A model generated the notes under the pieces. It made no database searches. It was not told the origin of the DNA and saw only the letters and a program-made list of their open reading frames with translations. A stretch of DNA of 64,000 nucleotides, from NCBI GenBank assembly GCA_025059775.1, contig JANXCW010000009.1:1-64000 (forward strand), given 5' to 3'. The position numbers were made by a program, and so were the translations under genes. Positions 50,752 through 58,913 of this stretch are shown one piece after another. Source of the DNA: Armatimonadota bacterium. GTDB taxonomy: Bacteria; Sysuimicrobiota; Sysuimicrobiia; Sysuimicrobiales; Sysuimicrobiaceae. Position 1 is the stretch's first letter; each line of letters begins with the position of its first letter.

Positions 50752-51243
50752 TCAGCTGCGGCGGCGCTTGGCGATCAGGGCTTCCAGGAACTCCTCGTGC
50801 CGGACTTCGTCCGCCAGGAGCTCCGTGGCCAGTTTGTAGGTGACGGGGTCCTTTCCGAAGGTCAGCTTCGCAAGGCGGTTGTAGACCTCGATGGCCTGCC
50901 GCTCTGCCCGGATCTGATCCTCCACCATCCCGTCCGCGTCCGCCCAGTCCGCCCGGGGCGCGGTCCACGGGGCATTCGCCCCAGCTTCCCAGTCCTTGGG
51001 GTGCACCACGGGGTCGCCTCCCAGCTCCACGATGCGGAGGGCCAGCTTCTTCGCGTGTTCCAGTTCCTCCCGGGCCTCCTGTTCGAAGTGCTCCACCAGC
51101 TCCTCCCCGTGCCACCCCTCCGCTACCTGCGCGGTGATCCAGTACGAGTAGAAGGCGAGGAGCTCATCGAGATATGCGCTCTTCAGTTCCCGAACGAGCT
51201 GCTCCACATCCAGCTCCACGATGGCGCGACCCTTTTGTCCCAT
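50752..51243 (-). CDS. Ferritin-like (bacterioferritin/DPS-type) protein
   Basis: 163 residues, four long helices. The di-iron ligand pattern is visible: E in LKSAYLDELLAFYSYWITA, E and H in EQEAREELEHAKKLALRI, then E in EDQIRAERQAIEVYNRLA and E plus H in LLADEVRHEEFLEALI. ExxH twice marks a ferroxidase-type centre. It may store or detoxify iron, or be an oxygen-dependent enzyme of the same fold. It has its own strong terminator and stands between the nuclease and amidase genes. Confidence 0.88.
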   Translation of the reverse strand: MGQKGRAIVELDVEQLVRELKSAYLDELLAFYSYWITAQVAEGWHGEELVEHFEQEAREELEHAKKLALRIVELGGDPVVHPKDWEAGANAPWTAPRADWADADGMVEDQIRAERQAIEVYNRLAKLTFGKDPVTYKLATELLADEVRHEEFLEALIAKRRRS

Positions 51244-51318
51244 GGGATCCCTCCTGATTCCGCGTTCTCCTCCCCATCGTCTTACAGATCGGCCGATTAG
51301 GAAAGCCCCACAATCCCA

Positions 51319-52023
51319 TCAGGGTGCTCCTCGGAGGTGGTCCAAAAGCCGCATGAGGGCCTCGCAATCCTGACACCCCGGGTGGCCCCGGGGGGGCGTA
51401 GGGTGTGCCAGGATCTCCCGGACCCGTCGAAGGAGAGGGGGGATGAGGCGGTCGGGATCGAGGCGCACCCGCCGGCGAACCGCCCGGAACAGGAGCGCCA
51501 CCCGGGACCCATCCCGGGTCGTGTGGAACCGTCGAGGCTCCAGGTACACCAGGGAAAGGCCGGAGATGGGCGTGTACCCCAGGTGCTGCGCGATGTACGC
51601 ATACCCGTTGAGCTGCACTTCGTAGGCGGGGAGGGTCAGGTCCTGGTTCTCCGTGAGGCGTGCGGTCTTGTAGTCCACGATGTGGTACGAACCGTCGGCC
51701 AACCGGAAGATCTCGTCGGGCTCCCCCCGCAGCACCAGCCCCAGCCGGCGATCCTCCACCTGGAACACGCGCCACTGAAGCCGGTGCGGGGCCACATACC
51801 CCACCACCCGGCCTAACCGGGGGAACCAACCGGGCAGCATCCCGTACCGATCCATGTGGTCCCGGATGACCTGCTTGGTGGCCCGGTCAATCTCGCCCAG
51901 CACCCCGGGGAAGGGCATCTGGTAGGGAACCGGCAGGTGGTAGGTGATCCAGAAGCAGCGCGGACACCCCCCTTCCATCACCTCCCCCAGGCGCCGCACG
52001 GAGATCCGGATGGGTTCGTGCAT
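51319..52023 (-). CDS. PD-(D/E)XK nuclease (RecB/Cas4-like) with four-cysteine pattern
   Basis: 234 residues. The nuclease core is RGEPDEIFRLADGSYHIVDYKTA (Asp, then D-Y-K), followed by YEVQLNGYAYIAQHLGY, the helix typical of the RecB/Cas4 group. Cysteines come in two pairs, CPRC near residue 20 and CQDC near 219, the split N/C layout that holds a 4Fe-4S cluster in Cas4 and AddB, though those have one N-terminal and three C-terminal Cys. It is likely a single-strand or end-processing nuclease. It follows DUF763 but is separated from it by a terminator. Confidence 0.82.
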   Translation of the reverse strand: MHEPIRISVRRLGEVMEGGCPRCFWITYHLPVPYQMPFPGVLGEIDRATKQVIRDHMDRYGMLPGWFPRLGRVVGYVAPHRLQWRVFQVEDRRLGLVLRGEPDEIFRLADGSYHIVDYKTARLTENQDLTLPAYEVQLNGYAYIAQHLGYTPISGLSLVYLEPRRFHTTRDGSRVALLFRAVRRRVRLDPDRLIPPLLRRVREILAHPTPPRGHPGCQDCEALMRLLDHLRGAP

Positions 52024-52040
52024 CCCCTCCCCTCTGTACC

Positions 52041-52072
52041 AAAAATTCGAACGCCTGTGCGTCCGAATTTTT
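52041..52072. terminator. Rho-independent terminator between DUF763 and the nuclease gene
   Basis: AAAAATTCG and CGAATTTTT flank an inner ACGC-CTGT-GCGT hairpin, giving a 13-bp stem with one mismatch and A/T tracts at both ends, so it could work in both directions. Here it would stop minus-strand transcripts coming from DUF763 and the catabolic island. Confidence 0.8.
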
Positions 52073-52110
52073 CTCCGATCCTGCTCCGGGTTCCTGCCGG
52101 GTGAGGGGAT

Positions 52111-53190
52111 TCAGGGGTTCGCGGGCTGGACGAACCGGTGCAGGCGGCGGAGGGCCTCCAGCCGGTCGGATTCTCCCGTGCGGGCCCGACGCAGCGCGTC
52201 CTCCAGGGTGGCCACGGTGCGGTCGTAGGTGGTCCGATCCACGGGATACGGGTGGCCGTCCTTCCCCCCATGGGCAAAGCTATAGCGGGCCGGATCCCGC
52301 CACGAGAGGGGGACTCCCGTCAGCAGCTCCGAGAGCAGCGCCAGGGCACGCAGGGTCTTGGCGCCCACGCCGGGAATGCCCAGGAGGTGCTCGAAGTCGG
52401 GAGCTTGAGCCTCGTATGTACGGAGGAGGGCGGCGTGCAGCCGGTTGGGGTGTAGATCCTCCAGACGGATCGCGTGCCGTGCAGGCATGACCAGCACCCG
52501 CTGGAATTCCGGCAGGAGCCGCTCCGGGTGCTCCCGGGCTAGGGCGGCCACGGCCTCCCGGACGGGCTCGGCTTCCGCGGCCACCAGGTTCAGGGTGGGT
52601 GTGCGGATGTCACAGCACACCGCGGCGTGGGGCTCGCACACGAACGACCGGACTTCTTCCCCCAACCAGTGGTACCGCCGGGCGGTGCGGTCCACGGGAC
52701 GCATCCCCTGCTGGATCACCGCCCAGGAGCCATCCCGGGCCACGAGGAGGGTGTGGTGGTAGAGCTCGTAGCCGTCCTGGACCGCGCTGCCATCTACCTT
52801 CGCGGTCAGACGACTGACGCGGACCAGTGCCTCCACGTCCACCCCGAATCGGTCCCCGTAGCGCCGCAGCTCCTCGGGGGTGGACCGAGCGGCCTGCCCT
52901 TTGCCTCCCGCCACGAAGAGGCCCAGATCCCCCTCCGCGCCGCGCACCGCCTCCTTGAGGGCCCCGCACACGGTGGTGGTGAGGCCGCTGCTGTGCCAGT
53001 CAAATCCCAGCAGGCACCCGAAGGCCTGAAACCAGAAGGGATCGCTGAGCCGGCGCAGCACGCCGTGGGGGCCGATGTCCTCCACCAGGGCGGCCAGCAC
53101 CGCGCGGCCGAGCCGCACCATACGGGCAAACAGCCAGCGTGGAGCGGAACCGGAGTGGAGGGGGAGCGTGGCGATTCCGGTCCGGTGCAC
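52111..53190 (-). CDS. DUF763 protein
   Basis: 359 residues beginning HRTGIATLPLHSGSAPRWLF, the family hallmark, with GFDWHSSGLTTTVCGALKEA, AGGKGQAARSTPEEL, VDGSAVQDGYELYHHTLLVA, and a helix-hairpin-helix LLGIPGVGAKTLRALALLSE. Members occur mainly in archaea and thermophilic bacteria and may handle nucleic acids, but none has a settled function to my knowledge. It lies 21 bp after the amidohydrolase gene and may be carried on the same transcript. Confidence 0.88.
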   Translation of the reverse strand: MHRTGIATLPLHSGSAPRWLFARMVRLGRAVLAALVEDIGPHGVLRRLSDPFWFQAFGCLLGFDWHSSGLTTTVCGALKEAVRGAEGDLGLFVAGGKGQAARSTPEELRRYGDRFGVDVEALVRVSRLTAKVDGSAVQDGYELYHHTLLVARDGSWAVIQQGMRPVDRTARRYHWLGEEVRSFVCEPHAAVCCDIRTPTLNLVAAEAEPVREAVAALAREHPERLLPEFQRVLVMPARHAIRLEDLHPNRLHAALLRTYEAQAPDFEHLLGIPGVGAKTLRALALLSELLTGVPLSWRDPARYSFAHGGKDGHPYPVDRTTYDRTVATLEDALRRARTGESDRLEALRRLHRFVQPANP

Positions 53191-53211
53191 AGGTCCGCCT
53201 CCACCGGCAGC

Positions 53212-54279
53212 TTAGCGGGTTCCGGCAACTCCTGGGAGGCGGAGGATCCGAAAGGCGTTCCCCGAGAAGATCTGCAGCCTCTCCCCCGGGAAGACAGGGA
53301 GGGCTTCGACGGCATGGACGGCTCCCTGCAGATAGGCCCACCCCTCCTCGGGACCAAACGGCATATCGGATCCAAAGAGCAGGCGCTCCGGCCCGAAGAA
53401 CGCCAGGGCGCACGCGAGGGCTGGGGCATTCCCGAACACCGCGGTGTCCGCGTAGAACATCCGGAGGGTCTCCCAAACCGGCCGCTGCAACCCCTCCCAC
53501 GCCGCGATGTCCTCCGGGGCCTCCGGGTGCAATACTGCTCGCTCCAGCCCGCCGCGGGGTCCCACACGGCCCGCCACGTAGGGCAGAATTCCGCCCGCAT
53601 GGTGTGTGAGGATCTTCAAGCGGGGGAAATGCTCGAAGATCCCGGAGAAGGCCAGACGGATCATGAAGGCCGCGGTTTCGTATGGCCAGCCCAACGCCCA
53701 CCAGATCCCGTACCTCGAGCGCCCCTCCGTGGGGTAATCCGGGACTCCCGGTCCCCGGGTGGGATGGACCCAGATGGGGAGATCGTAGGCAGCCATGCGC
53801 GCAAACAAGGGCAGGAACTCTGGACGGTCCAGGGGTTTTCCGAGCACGTTGGTGAAGATCTGGACCCCCGTGGCCCCCAGCTCCTCTATCGCCCGCTCCG
53901 CTTCCCGCACCGCGGCTTCCACGTCGTCGAGGGGCAAGGACGCCACGAATCCCACGAACCGGTCGGGATAGCGGTCCACCAGCTCCGCCATTCCGTCGTT
54001 TGCCAGCTGCGCCAGCTCCACCGCCCGCCGGCCCCGGGCGAGAACCTCGATAGGGGGGCTCGCCAGGCACAGGACCTGCACATAGGGGTGGAGGCGATCC
54101 ATACACCGGAACCGGGCGTCCAGATCCACCAGGGGTGCCATGCGACGGACCGGAGGCTGAAAGGGCCCGGAGATCCCGCCTTCCCCGAGAATCCGAACCA
54201 GGCGGCGGTAGAAGGCCTCTGGGTAGATGTGGGTGAAGACGTCCACCTTCAACGTTTCCCGCGGACGCCCCCCATCCAT
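53212..54279 (-). CDS. ACMSD-like amidohydrolase (Amidohydrolase_2), possible decarboxylase
   Basis: 355 residues from ATG 54279, overlapping the permease end by 31 bp; TTG or GTG starts a few codons later are possible. Metal-site blocks are VDVFTHIYPE, IWVHPTRGP, LTHHAGGILPYV and LLFGSDMPFG, the order found in ACMSD, gamma-resorcylate decarboxylase and LigW. In the first block the usual H-x-H (or E-x-H) reads F-T-H, so one ligand is changed. Near-neighbours suggest an aromatic carboxylate or a ring-cleavage product as substrate; this is inference. Confidence 0.85.
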   Translation of the reverse strand: MDGGRPRETLKVDVFTHIYPEAFYRRLVRILGEGGISGPFQPPVRRMAPLVDLDARFRCMDRLHPYVQVLCLASPPIEVLARGRRAVELAQLANDGMAELVDRYPDRFVGFVASLPLDDVEAAVREAERAIEELGATGVQIFTNVLGKPLDRPEFLPLFARMAAYDLPIWVHPTRGPGVPDYPTEGRSRYGIWWALGWPYETAAFMIRLAFSGIFEHFPRLKILTHHAGGILPYVAGRVGPRGGLERAVLHPEAPEDIAAWEGLQRPVWETLRMFYADTAVFGNAPALACALAFFGPERLLFGSDMPFGPEEGWAYLQGAVHAVEALPVFPGERLQIFSGNAFRILRLPGVAGTR

Positions 54280-56027
54280 CCGCCTCCCCCCCAGCGGCCC
54301 GCGGCGTACACCCAGGCCAGCAGGATCCCCACCACCAGCAGCCCCAGGGCGCTTGCCTCGCCCATACGGCCCGCGTCGTAGAGCTGCCAGATGCGAACTC
54401 CCGCCACCACGCTCTCCGGCTGGTACAGGAGCAGGGCCAGGGTACTCTCCCGGTAGTGGGCCACGAAGTGCAGCAGCCACCCTCCCAGGATCCCCGGCAG
54501 GATCACGGGGATCAGCACCCGCCGCAGGACCGCGGTCCTGCTCGCGCCGCAGACCCAGGCCGCCTCCTCCAGCTCCTTTCCCACCTGCATCACTGCGGCC
54601 CGGGCGGAGCGGCTTACGATCCCCGTGCGCGCCGCATACACGAGCCCCAGCATCCACACCGTCCCGTAGACCCCCCTCCCCACCCACAGGTACAGCAGCA
54701 TGGCCGCGAGTCCGAGGACCACGGAGGGTAAGGTGACGGAGGAAAGCAGCACGTAATCCATACCGCTCCACACCCTACCCCCCCGGCGCACGTCCAACCA
54801 GGCCACCATCACCCCCAGGCCCATGGCCAAGGTGGCCCCAAGCCCGCTCGCCACGGCACTGTTCGCCAGGGCCTTCCACGTGACCTCCTCCCTCAGCACC
54901 AGCCCCCAGGCCCTCAAATCCCACCGCCCCAGCCGCTCGAAGCCGTTGCTGAAGGCCTCCGGAAAGCAGCTCAGGATCCCCAGGAGGAGGATGGGTGCGA
55001 GGGCGAGCAGCGCCGCAAGGATGCTGAGGTATGTGAGGCCTGCAACCCGTCCCACCGGGCCGAGGCTCACCCCACCTCCCTGGAACCCCTTGCCCCCGAT
55101 GGTGGTATACCGCTCGCTCGCGCCCATCCACCTCCGGAGGCCGGCCAGTGCCACAAACCCCAGGAGGAGCCCCGGGACCGCGAGGGCCGCTACTTTTCCG
55201 TACTCCGGGAGTGCGGAGATGGAGTGCACCGCGAAGTACAGGGTGCTGCTGTACACGCGGATCCCCGCAGGTGCCCCGAGCAGGAGCGGGATCTCGAAGC
55301 TCTCCAGGGCGATGAGGGCGGAGAGGATTCCGGCAGCGCCGATGGCCGGGCGGAGGAGGGGCCAGACGATCCTGCGCAGGGTGCCCGGCACCGTGGCGCC
55401 ACTCACCCACGCAGCCTCCTCCAGGCGCAGGTCCAGCCCTCGGAGAGCGCCGGAGATCAGGATGAACGTCAGGGGCACCAAGCCGAGCCCTTGGGCCAGC
55501 ACCATCCCTGGCAGGCTAAAGGCGTTGAGGAGGCCTCCCGGAATCCCCGCCTTCCGGAAGAGCACATTCAACAGTCCGGTCCCCGGCGCAAAGAGGAGGA
55601 TCCAGCTGATGCTCTGCACCACGGGGGGAACCATGAGGGGAGCCACCATCAGGGCGTAGAAGGCCCGCCGGCCGGGTACGTTCGTGCGCTCCACGAGCCA
55701 CGCGGCGATTCCGCCCGCCAGGAGCGCGACGCCGGTAGCACCTGCCACATACACCGCGGTGTGCCCTAGCATCCGGGCGTAGGCGGAGCCGCCTCCCACC
55801 AGTTCTCGGTAGTTCTCCAACCCCCACCGCGCGGAGGCCTCGAAGGGCAGGACGTTGCTGCCCACCCGCAGGCTGCTGAGGATCAGGGTCACCAAAGGCA
55901 CCAGGAGGAGCCAACCGACCGTGAGGACCACCAGGATCTCGAAGGCCTTCCGACCAAACGCCTCTACCTGGCCCGACCAGTCCGGCCTCGAAACCGCCTC
56001 CTCACGGACCTGGACCCTCAGCTGCAC
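54249..56027 (-). CDS. Iron(III)/thiamine-type ABC transporter permease, two permease domains in one chain
   Basis: 592 residues from GTG 56027, with about twelve membrane helices. Each half has an EAA loop: LEEAAWVSGATVPGTLRRIV in the first and LEEAAWVCGASRTAVLRRVL in the second, as in FbpB/ThiP-like double permeases. It lies 31 bp after a binding-protein gene, but no ATPase gene is seen in the cluster, so it must borrow one. Ferric iron transporters have this design; the catabolic neighbours leave other anions or aromatic compounds open. Confidence 0.92.
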   Translation of the reverse strand: MQLRVQVREEAVSRPDWSGQVEAFGRKAFEILVVLTVGWLLLVPLVTLILSSLRVGSNVLPFEASARWGLENYRELVGGGSAYARMLGHTAVYVAGATGVALLAGGIAAWLVERTNVPGRRAFYALMVAPLMVPPVVQSISWILLFAPGTGLLNVLFRKAGIPGGLLNAFSLPGMVLAQGLGLVPLTFILISGALRGLDLRLEEAAWVSGATVPGTLRRIVWPLLRPAIGAAGILSALIALESFEIPLLLGAPAGIRVYSSTLYFAVHSISALPEYGKVAALAVPGLLLGFVALAGLRRWMGASERYTTIGGKGFQGGGVSLGPVGRVAGLTYLSILAALLALAPILLLGILSCFPEAFSNGFERLGRWDLRAWGLVLREEVTWKALANSAVASGLGATLAMGLGVMVAWLDVRRGGRVWSGMDYVLLSSVTLPSVVLGLAAMLLYLWVGRGVYGTVWMLGLVYAARTGIVSRSARAAVMQVGKELEEAAWVCGASRTAVLRRVLIPVILPGILGGWLLHFVAHYRESTLALLLYQPESVVAGVRIWQLYDAGRMGEASALGLLVVGILLAWVYAAGRWGGGGWMGGVRGKR

Positions 56028-56058
56028 TTCCCGCCCGCTCCCGATCCGTGTTCCGAAC

Positions 56059-57090
56059 TTACCGTTCCTCCCCGAGGACGATCCGGCGGATTCGCTCGAA
56101 GAGCTCCACCCGCCGCAGGGCGCGCCGCTCATCCTCCAGGACGATGCGGATGCCCCGTCGGTCGTAGAGCTTGCGAATGGAAGAGCCGCTCCCCGGAGCC
56201 ACGTCCCAGAACCCCTCCCGCTCCAGGGCTGCCCGGCCTTCCCGGGTCATGTACCAGATGGCGAACAGCCGCGCGGCCTCCGGATGCGGCGAGCCCTGGA
56301 GGATGGCCAGCGCGAACTGGGAGGCATACGTCACGGGACCCACCGGGGCCCACTCCAGGCTCACCCCCGCCATCCTGCGCTGCTCCACCTGGTGGGCGAA
56401 GGCTCCCACCCACAGGTCCCGATCCCCCCGCAGGACGAGCTGCTCCACGGTGGCGGGCTGCGGCACCACCGCGAGCCCCATCTCCCGCAGGCGGCGGGCA
56501 TACTGCAGGGCCCACTCCTCCCCTCGGAGCACCCCCAGGGCCGCGATCCAGTTCCCCACCGCGATGGCGTCTCCCACCAGGCGGTTGCGCCACCGCTCCT
56601 GCAGAAGGTCCTCCCACGTGCGCGGGAGTTCCTCCGTTCGGATCCGCCCCGGGCGGTACGCCACCGCATACACCCCGCTGATGAATCGCAGGCCGTACCC
56701 GTCCAGGGTGAGCACGCCCACGGGCACCCCGTACGGTGCCAGATCCTCCCGGGCCACGTAGGGACGGAGCAGCCCCCGCCCGCGCACCAAGCTCAGTCCT
56801 GGCAGGCTCCAGAGAAGCACATCGTAGTTGCGCCTTCCCACGAGGGCTTCCGCCACCACCCGGCTTGGCGCATTCGGGTCCAACACCAGCCGTACGCCGA
56901 CCCCGGGATTGCCTTCCTCGAATCGCACCTTCAGCGGCTCTCCCAGCTGTGGGACGCTGGTGAGCAGCACCACACTCCCTTCCCTCCGGGCCCGCTCCCG
57001 GAGCTCCTGGAGCGGATCTGGCCCTCCCACGGCCACCCCCCACCCCACGAGGCAGACGATCAACACGCCCAGCCACTTCCGCATACCCAT
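56059..57090 (-). CDS. ABC transporter substrate-binding protein (FbpA-like class)
   Basis: 343 residues with a signal peptide (LGVLIVCLVGWGVAVGG). Features of the class are EGSVVLLTSVPQL, DVLLWSLPGL, YAVAYRPGRIRTEELPRTWEDLL, AIAVGNWIAALG and WYMTREGRAALEREGFWD. The tyrosine pair that binds Fe3+ in FbpA is not obvious, so iron is not assured. It is clearly related to the second binding protein at 57.8 kb, with the shared LWSLPGL and E(E/V)(L/V)PRTW(E/D) blocks. Confidence 0.88.
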   Translation of the reverse strand: MGMRKWLGVLIVCLVGWGVAVGGPDPLQELRERARREGSVVLLTSVPQLGEPLKVRFEEGNPGVGVRLVLDPNAPSRVVAEALVGRRNYDVLLWSLPGLSLVRGRGLLRPYVAREDLAPYGVPVGVLTLDGYGLRFISGVYAVAYRPGRIRTEELPRTWEDLLQERWRNRLVGDAIAVGNWIAALGVLRGEEWALQYARRLREMGLAVVPQPATVEQLVLRGDRDLWVGAFAHQVEQRRMAGVSLEWAPVGPVTYASQFALAILQGSPHPEAARLFAIWYMTREGRAALEREGFWDVAPGSGSSIRKLYDRRGIRIVLEDERRALRRVELFERIRRIVLGEER

Positions 57091-57124
57091 CTCCTCCGTC
57101 GTGGGATCCGGCTGCTCTTACGCC

Positions 57125-57790
57125 TTACGGCACGGGGACCTTCTGCCCCGTCACCGGGTGCGGGTAGTGGAAGGGAACCACGTAGGGCTCCGGCCACATC
57201 CGGGGCGGATCCGCCAGGAGCTCATCGGGACCGTGGGGATCCTCCGGGTAGGTCTTGGTGAACACGAACACGGGCGGATCCGGCCACTGCGCCCATCCCC
57301 GCTCGTAGTTTGCAATCCAGTACGGCCGGTAATCGAGCACCCGGATCTTCCAGATCCCGTTCTCCTTCACGTACTCGTTCTCATACACTCCCCCCTCCCA
57401 CCACTGCCGCCGCACCTGCTCCGCCCTGCCGGGGGGAGTGCTCTCGTGCCGACCGCCCTGTAGGAAACACCGGAACCGTCCCCAGGCCCGGCCCGCGTCC
57501 ACATCCACGTCGATCACGTCCTGCACGATGATGTGGTCCAGGAGCACCCCGTACTGCGGTCCGTTCTTCCCACCCCCGAACCGCTCCCGGAACCGCCCCA
57601 CGTACAGACGGCGGGCACCCTCCTTGCCCAGAAACCGACCGCCCAGAAACCGCACCTCGCAGTCATCCGCGAAGAGGTCCACTACCTCCTCATAGAGGCA
57701 CTTGTCCAGGTAGTACCCGTACACATTCTGGAGGCGGCGCACCGCCTCGATGTCCTCCAGCCGCCGAATGCGCTTCTCCAGGTCCTCCAT
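57125..57790 (-). CDS. SnoaL-like (NTF2-fold) protein, aromatic dioxygenase small-subunit-like
   Basis: 221 residues. EDIEAVRRLQNVYGYYLDKC and EEVVDLFADDCEVRFLGGRFLG are the classic SnoaL_4 opening, followed by RHESTPPGRAEQVRRQWWEGGVYENEYVKENGIWKI. The last 60 residues (Pro-rich, PYVVPFHYPHPVTG) extend beyond the fold. Members include dehydratases, isomerases and ring-hydroxylating helpers acting on small aromatic or polyketide compounds. It sits between two paralogous binding-protein genes. Confidence 0.85.
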   Translation of the reverse strand: MEDLEKRIRRLEDIEAVRRLQNVYGYYLDKCLYEEVVDLFADDCEVRFLGGRFLGKEGARRLYVGRFRERFGGGKNGPQYGVLLDHIIVQDVIDVDVDAGRAWGRFRCFLQGGRHESTPPGRAEQVRRQWWEGGVYENEYVKENGIWKIRVLDYRPYWIANYERGWAQWPDPPVFVFTKTYPEDPHGPDELLADPPRMWPEPYVVPFHYPHPVTGQKVPVP

Positions 57791-57828
57791 GCCCGTTTCC
57801 CCTCCTCAACGGAATCTCGAAGCCCGTG

Positions 57829-58869
57829 CTAGGGCACCCGCCCCTGGAGGATGGCCCGCACGCGCTCCGCGAGGGCCACCCGTTTCCGGGCCGCCTCCAC
57901 GTTCTCCACGAACGGTTTCAGGCGGACCTGCGCCAGCGCGCGTCCCAGGATCCCCTGGGGATCCGCGGCGTCCGACATGAACACCGTCTCCCGCTCCAGA
58001 AGCCGCTTTCCCTCTTCTCCCGCCATCCACATGGCCGCACACCGGGCCGCCGCGTTCTCCGCCCGCCCCCGCAACACGGAGACCGCGATGACGGACCCGT
58101 ACGTGGGCCGCACGGGCGCCCAGTCTATCGGTTCTCCGTACACCTCCCGCCGCTCTAAAATCTCCCCGATCCCGGACCACCAGAGGTCCCGCTCTCCCCG
58201 CAGGATCATCTGGATGGCGGTGGCGGGGTTCGGAACCACGGTGATGCGCACCTCGTCCCGTAGCCGCCGCGCGAACCGCTCCATCCAGGCCTCCCCGAGC
58301 AGGAGCCCAAGCCCGGCGATACTGTTCTCCACCAGGCCCGCGTTGCCCACGACCCGTCCCGACCAACGCGGTTGGACGATCTCATCCCAGGTCCTTGGCA
58401 CCTCCTCCGGCCGGATCCGCTGGCGGTTGTACCCGAGACCGTAGACCGTGGTGTAGACGCGGAGGATCCGGTTCTGCAGCATCCGACTCCCAGCCGGCAC
58501 CCGGAGCGCATCCAACTCCGCGGGGGGAAGATCCGCCAGCAGTCCTCGCTCCGCCAGCACGAGCAATCCCGGCAGGCTCCAGAGCATGAGGTCAAAGCTC
58601 CACCGCCCCGCCTCTGCCTCCGTGATCACCCGGGTGGGTCCCGCGAGATCCGCCACCCCCTCCACCCGCAGGCTCCGCAACCTGTTCTCCAGGACCCGGA
58701 CCACAGGATCCGCCACCAGGGGGACCAGGGTCAGCAGGCGCACCCGTCCACCCCGTTCCACCCCCTGGCAGGGCGAGGAGAGGGTTGCTGCCGAAGTCCC
58801 ACTCCCTCCTCCTAGGGCTCCCACCCCGAGGAGCGCCGCGAGGGCGAGAATTCCCCATCGTCTCAACAT
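57829..58869 (-). CDS. Second ABC substrate-binding protein, paralogue of the 56-kb one
   Basis: 346 residues from ATG 58869, with GGAGG five bases upstream. A signal peptide (WGILALAALLGVGALGGG) leads into GGRVRLLTLVPLVAD, FDLMLWSLPGLLVLAERGLL, VYTTVYGLGYNRQRIRPEEV, PRTWDEIVQPRW and AAMWMAGEEGKRLLERE. It diverges a good deal from its partner yet keeps the same blocks, so the two may recognise related but different ligands for the same permease. Confidence 0.88.
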   Translation of the reverse strand: MLRRWGILALAALLGVGALGGGSGTSAATLSSPCQGVERGGRVRLLTLVPLVADPVVRVLENRLRSLRVEGVADLAGPTRVITEAEAGRWSFDLMLWSLPGLLVLAERGLLADLPPAELDALRVPAGSRMLQNRILRVYTTVYGLGYNRQRIRPEEVPRTWDEIVQPRWSGRVVGNAGLVENSIAGLGLLLGEAWMERFARRLRDEVRITVVPNPATAIQMILRGERDLWWSGIGEILERREVYGEPIDWAPVRPTYGSVIAVSVLRGRAENAAARCAAMWMAGEEGKRLLERETVFMSDAADPQGILGRALAQVRLKPFVENVEAARKRVALAERVRAILQGRVP

Positions 58870-58913
58870 GTCCACCTCCTCCGAATTCCATCACCCGTGG
58901 TTCCGCTGGGTTC

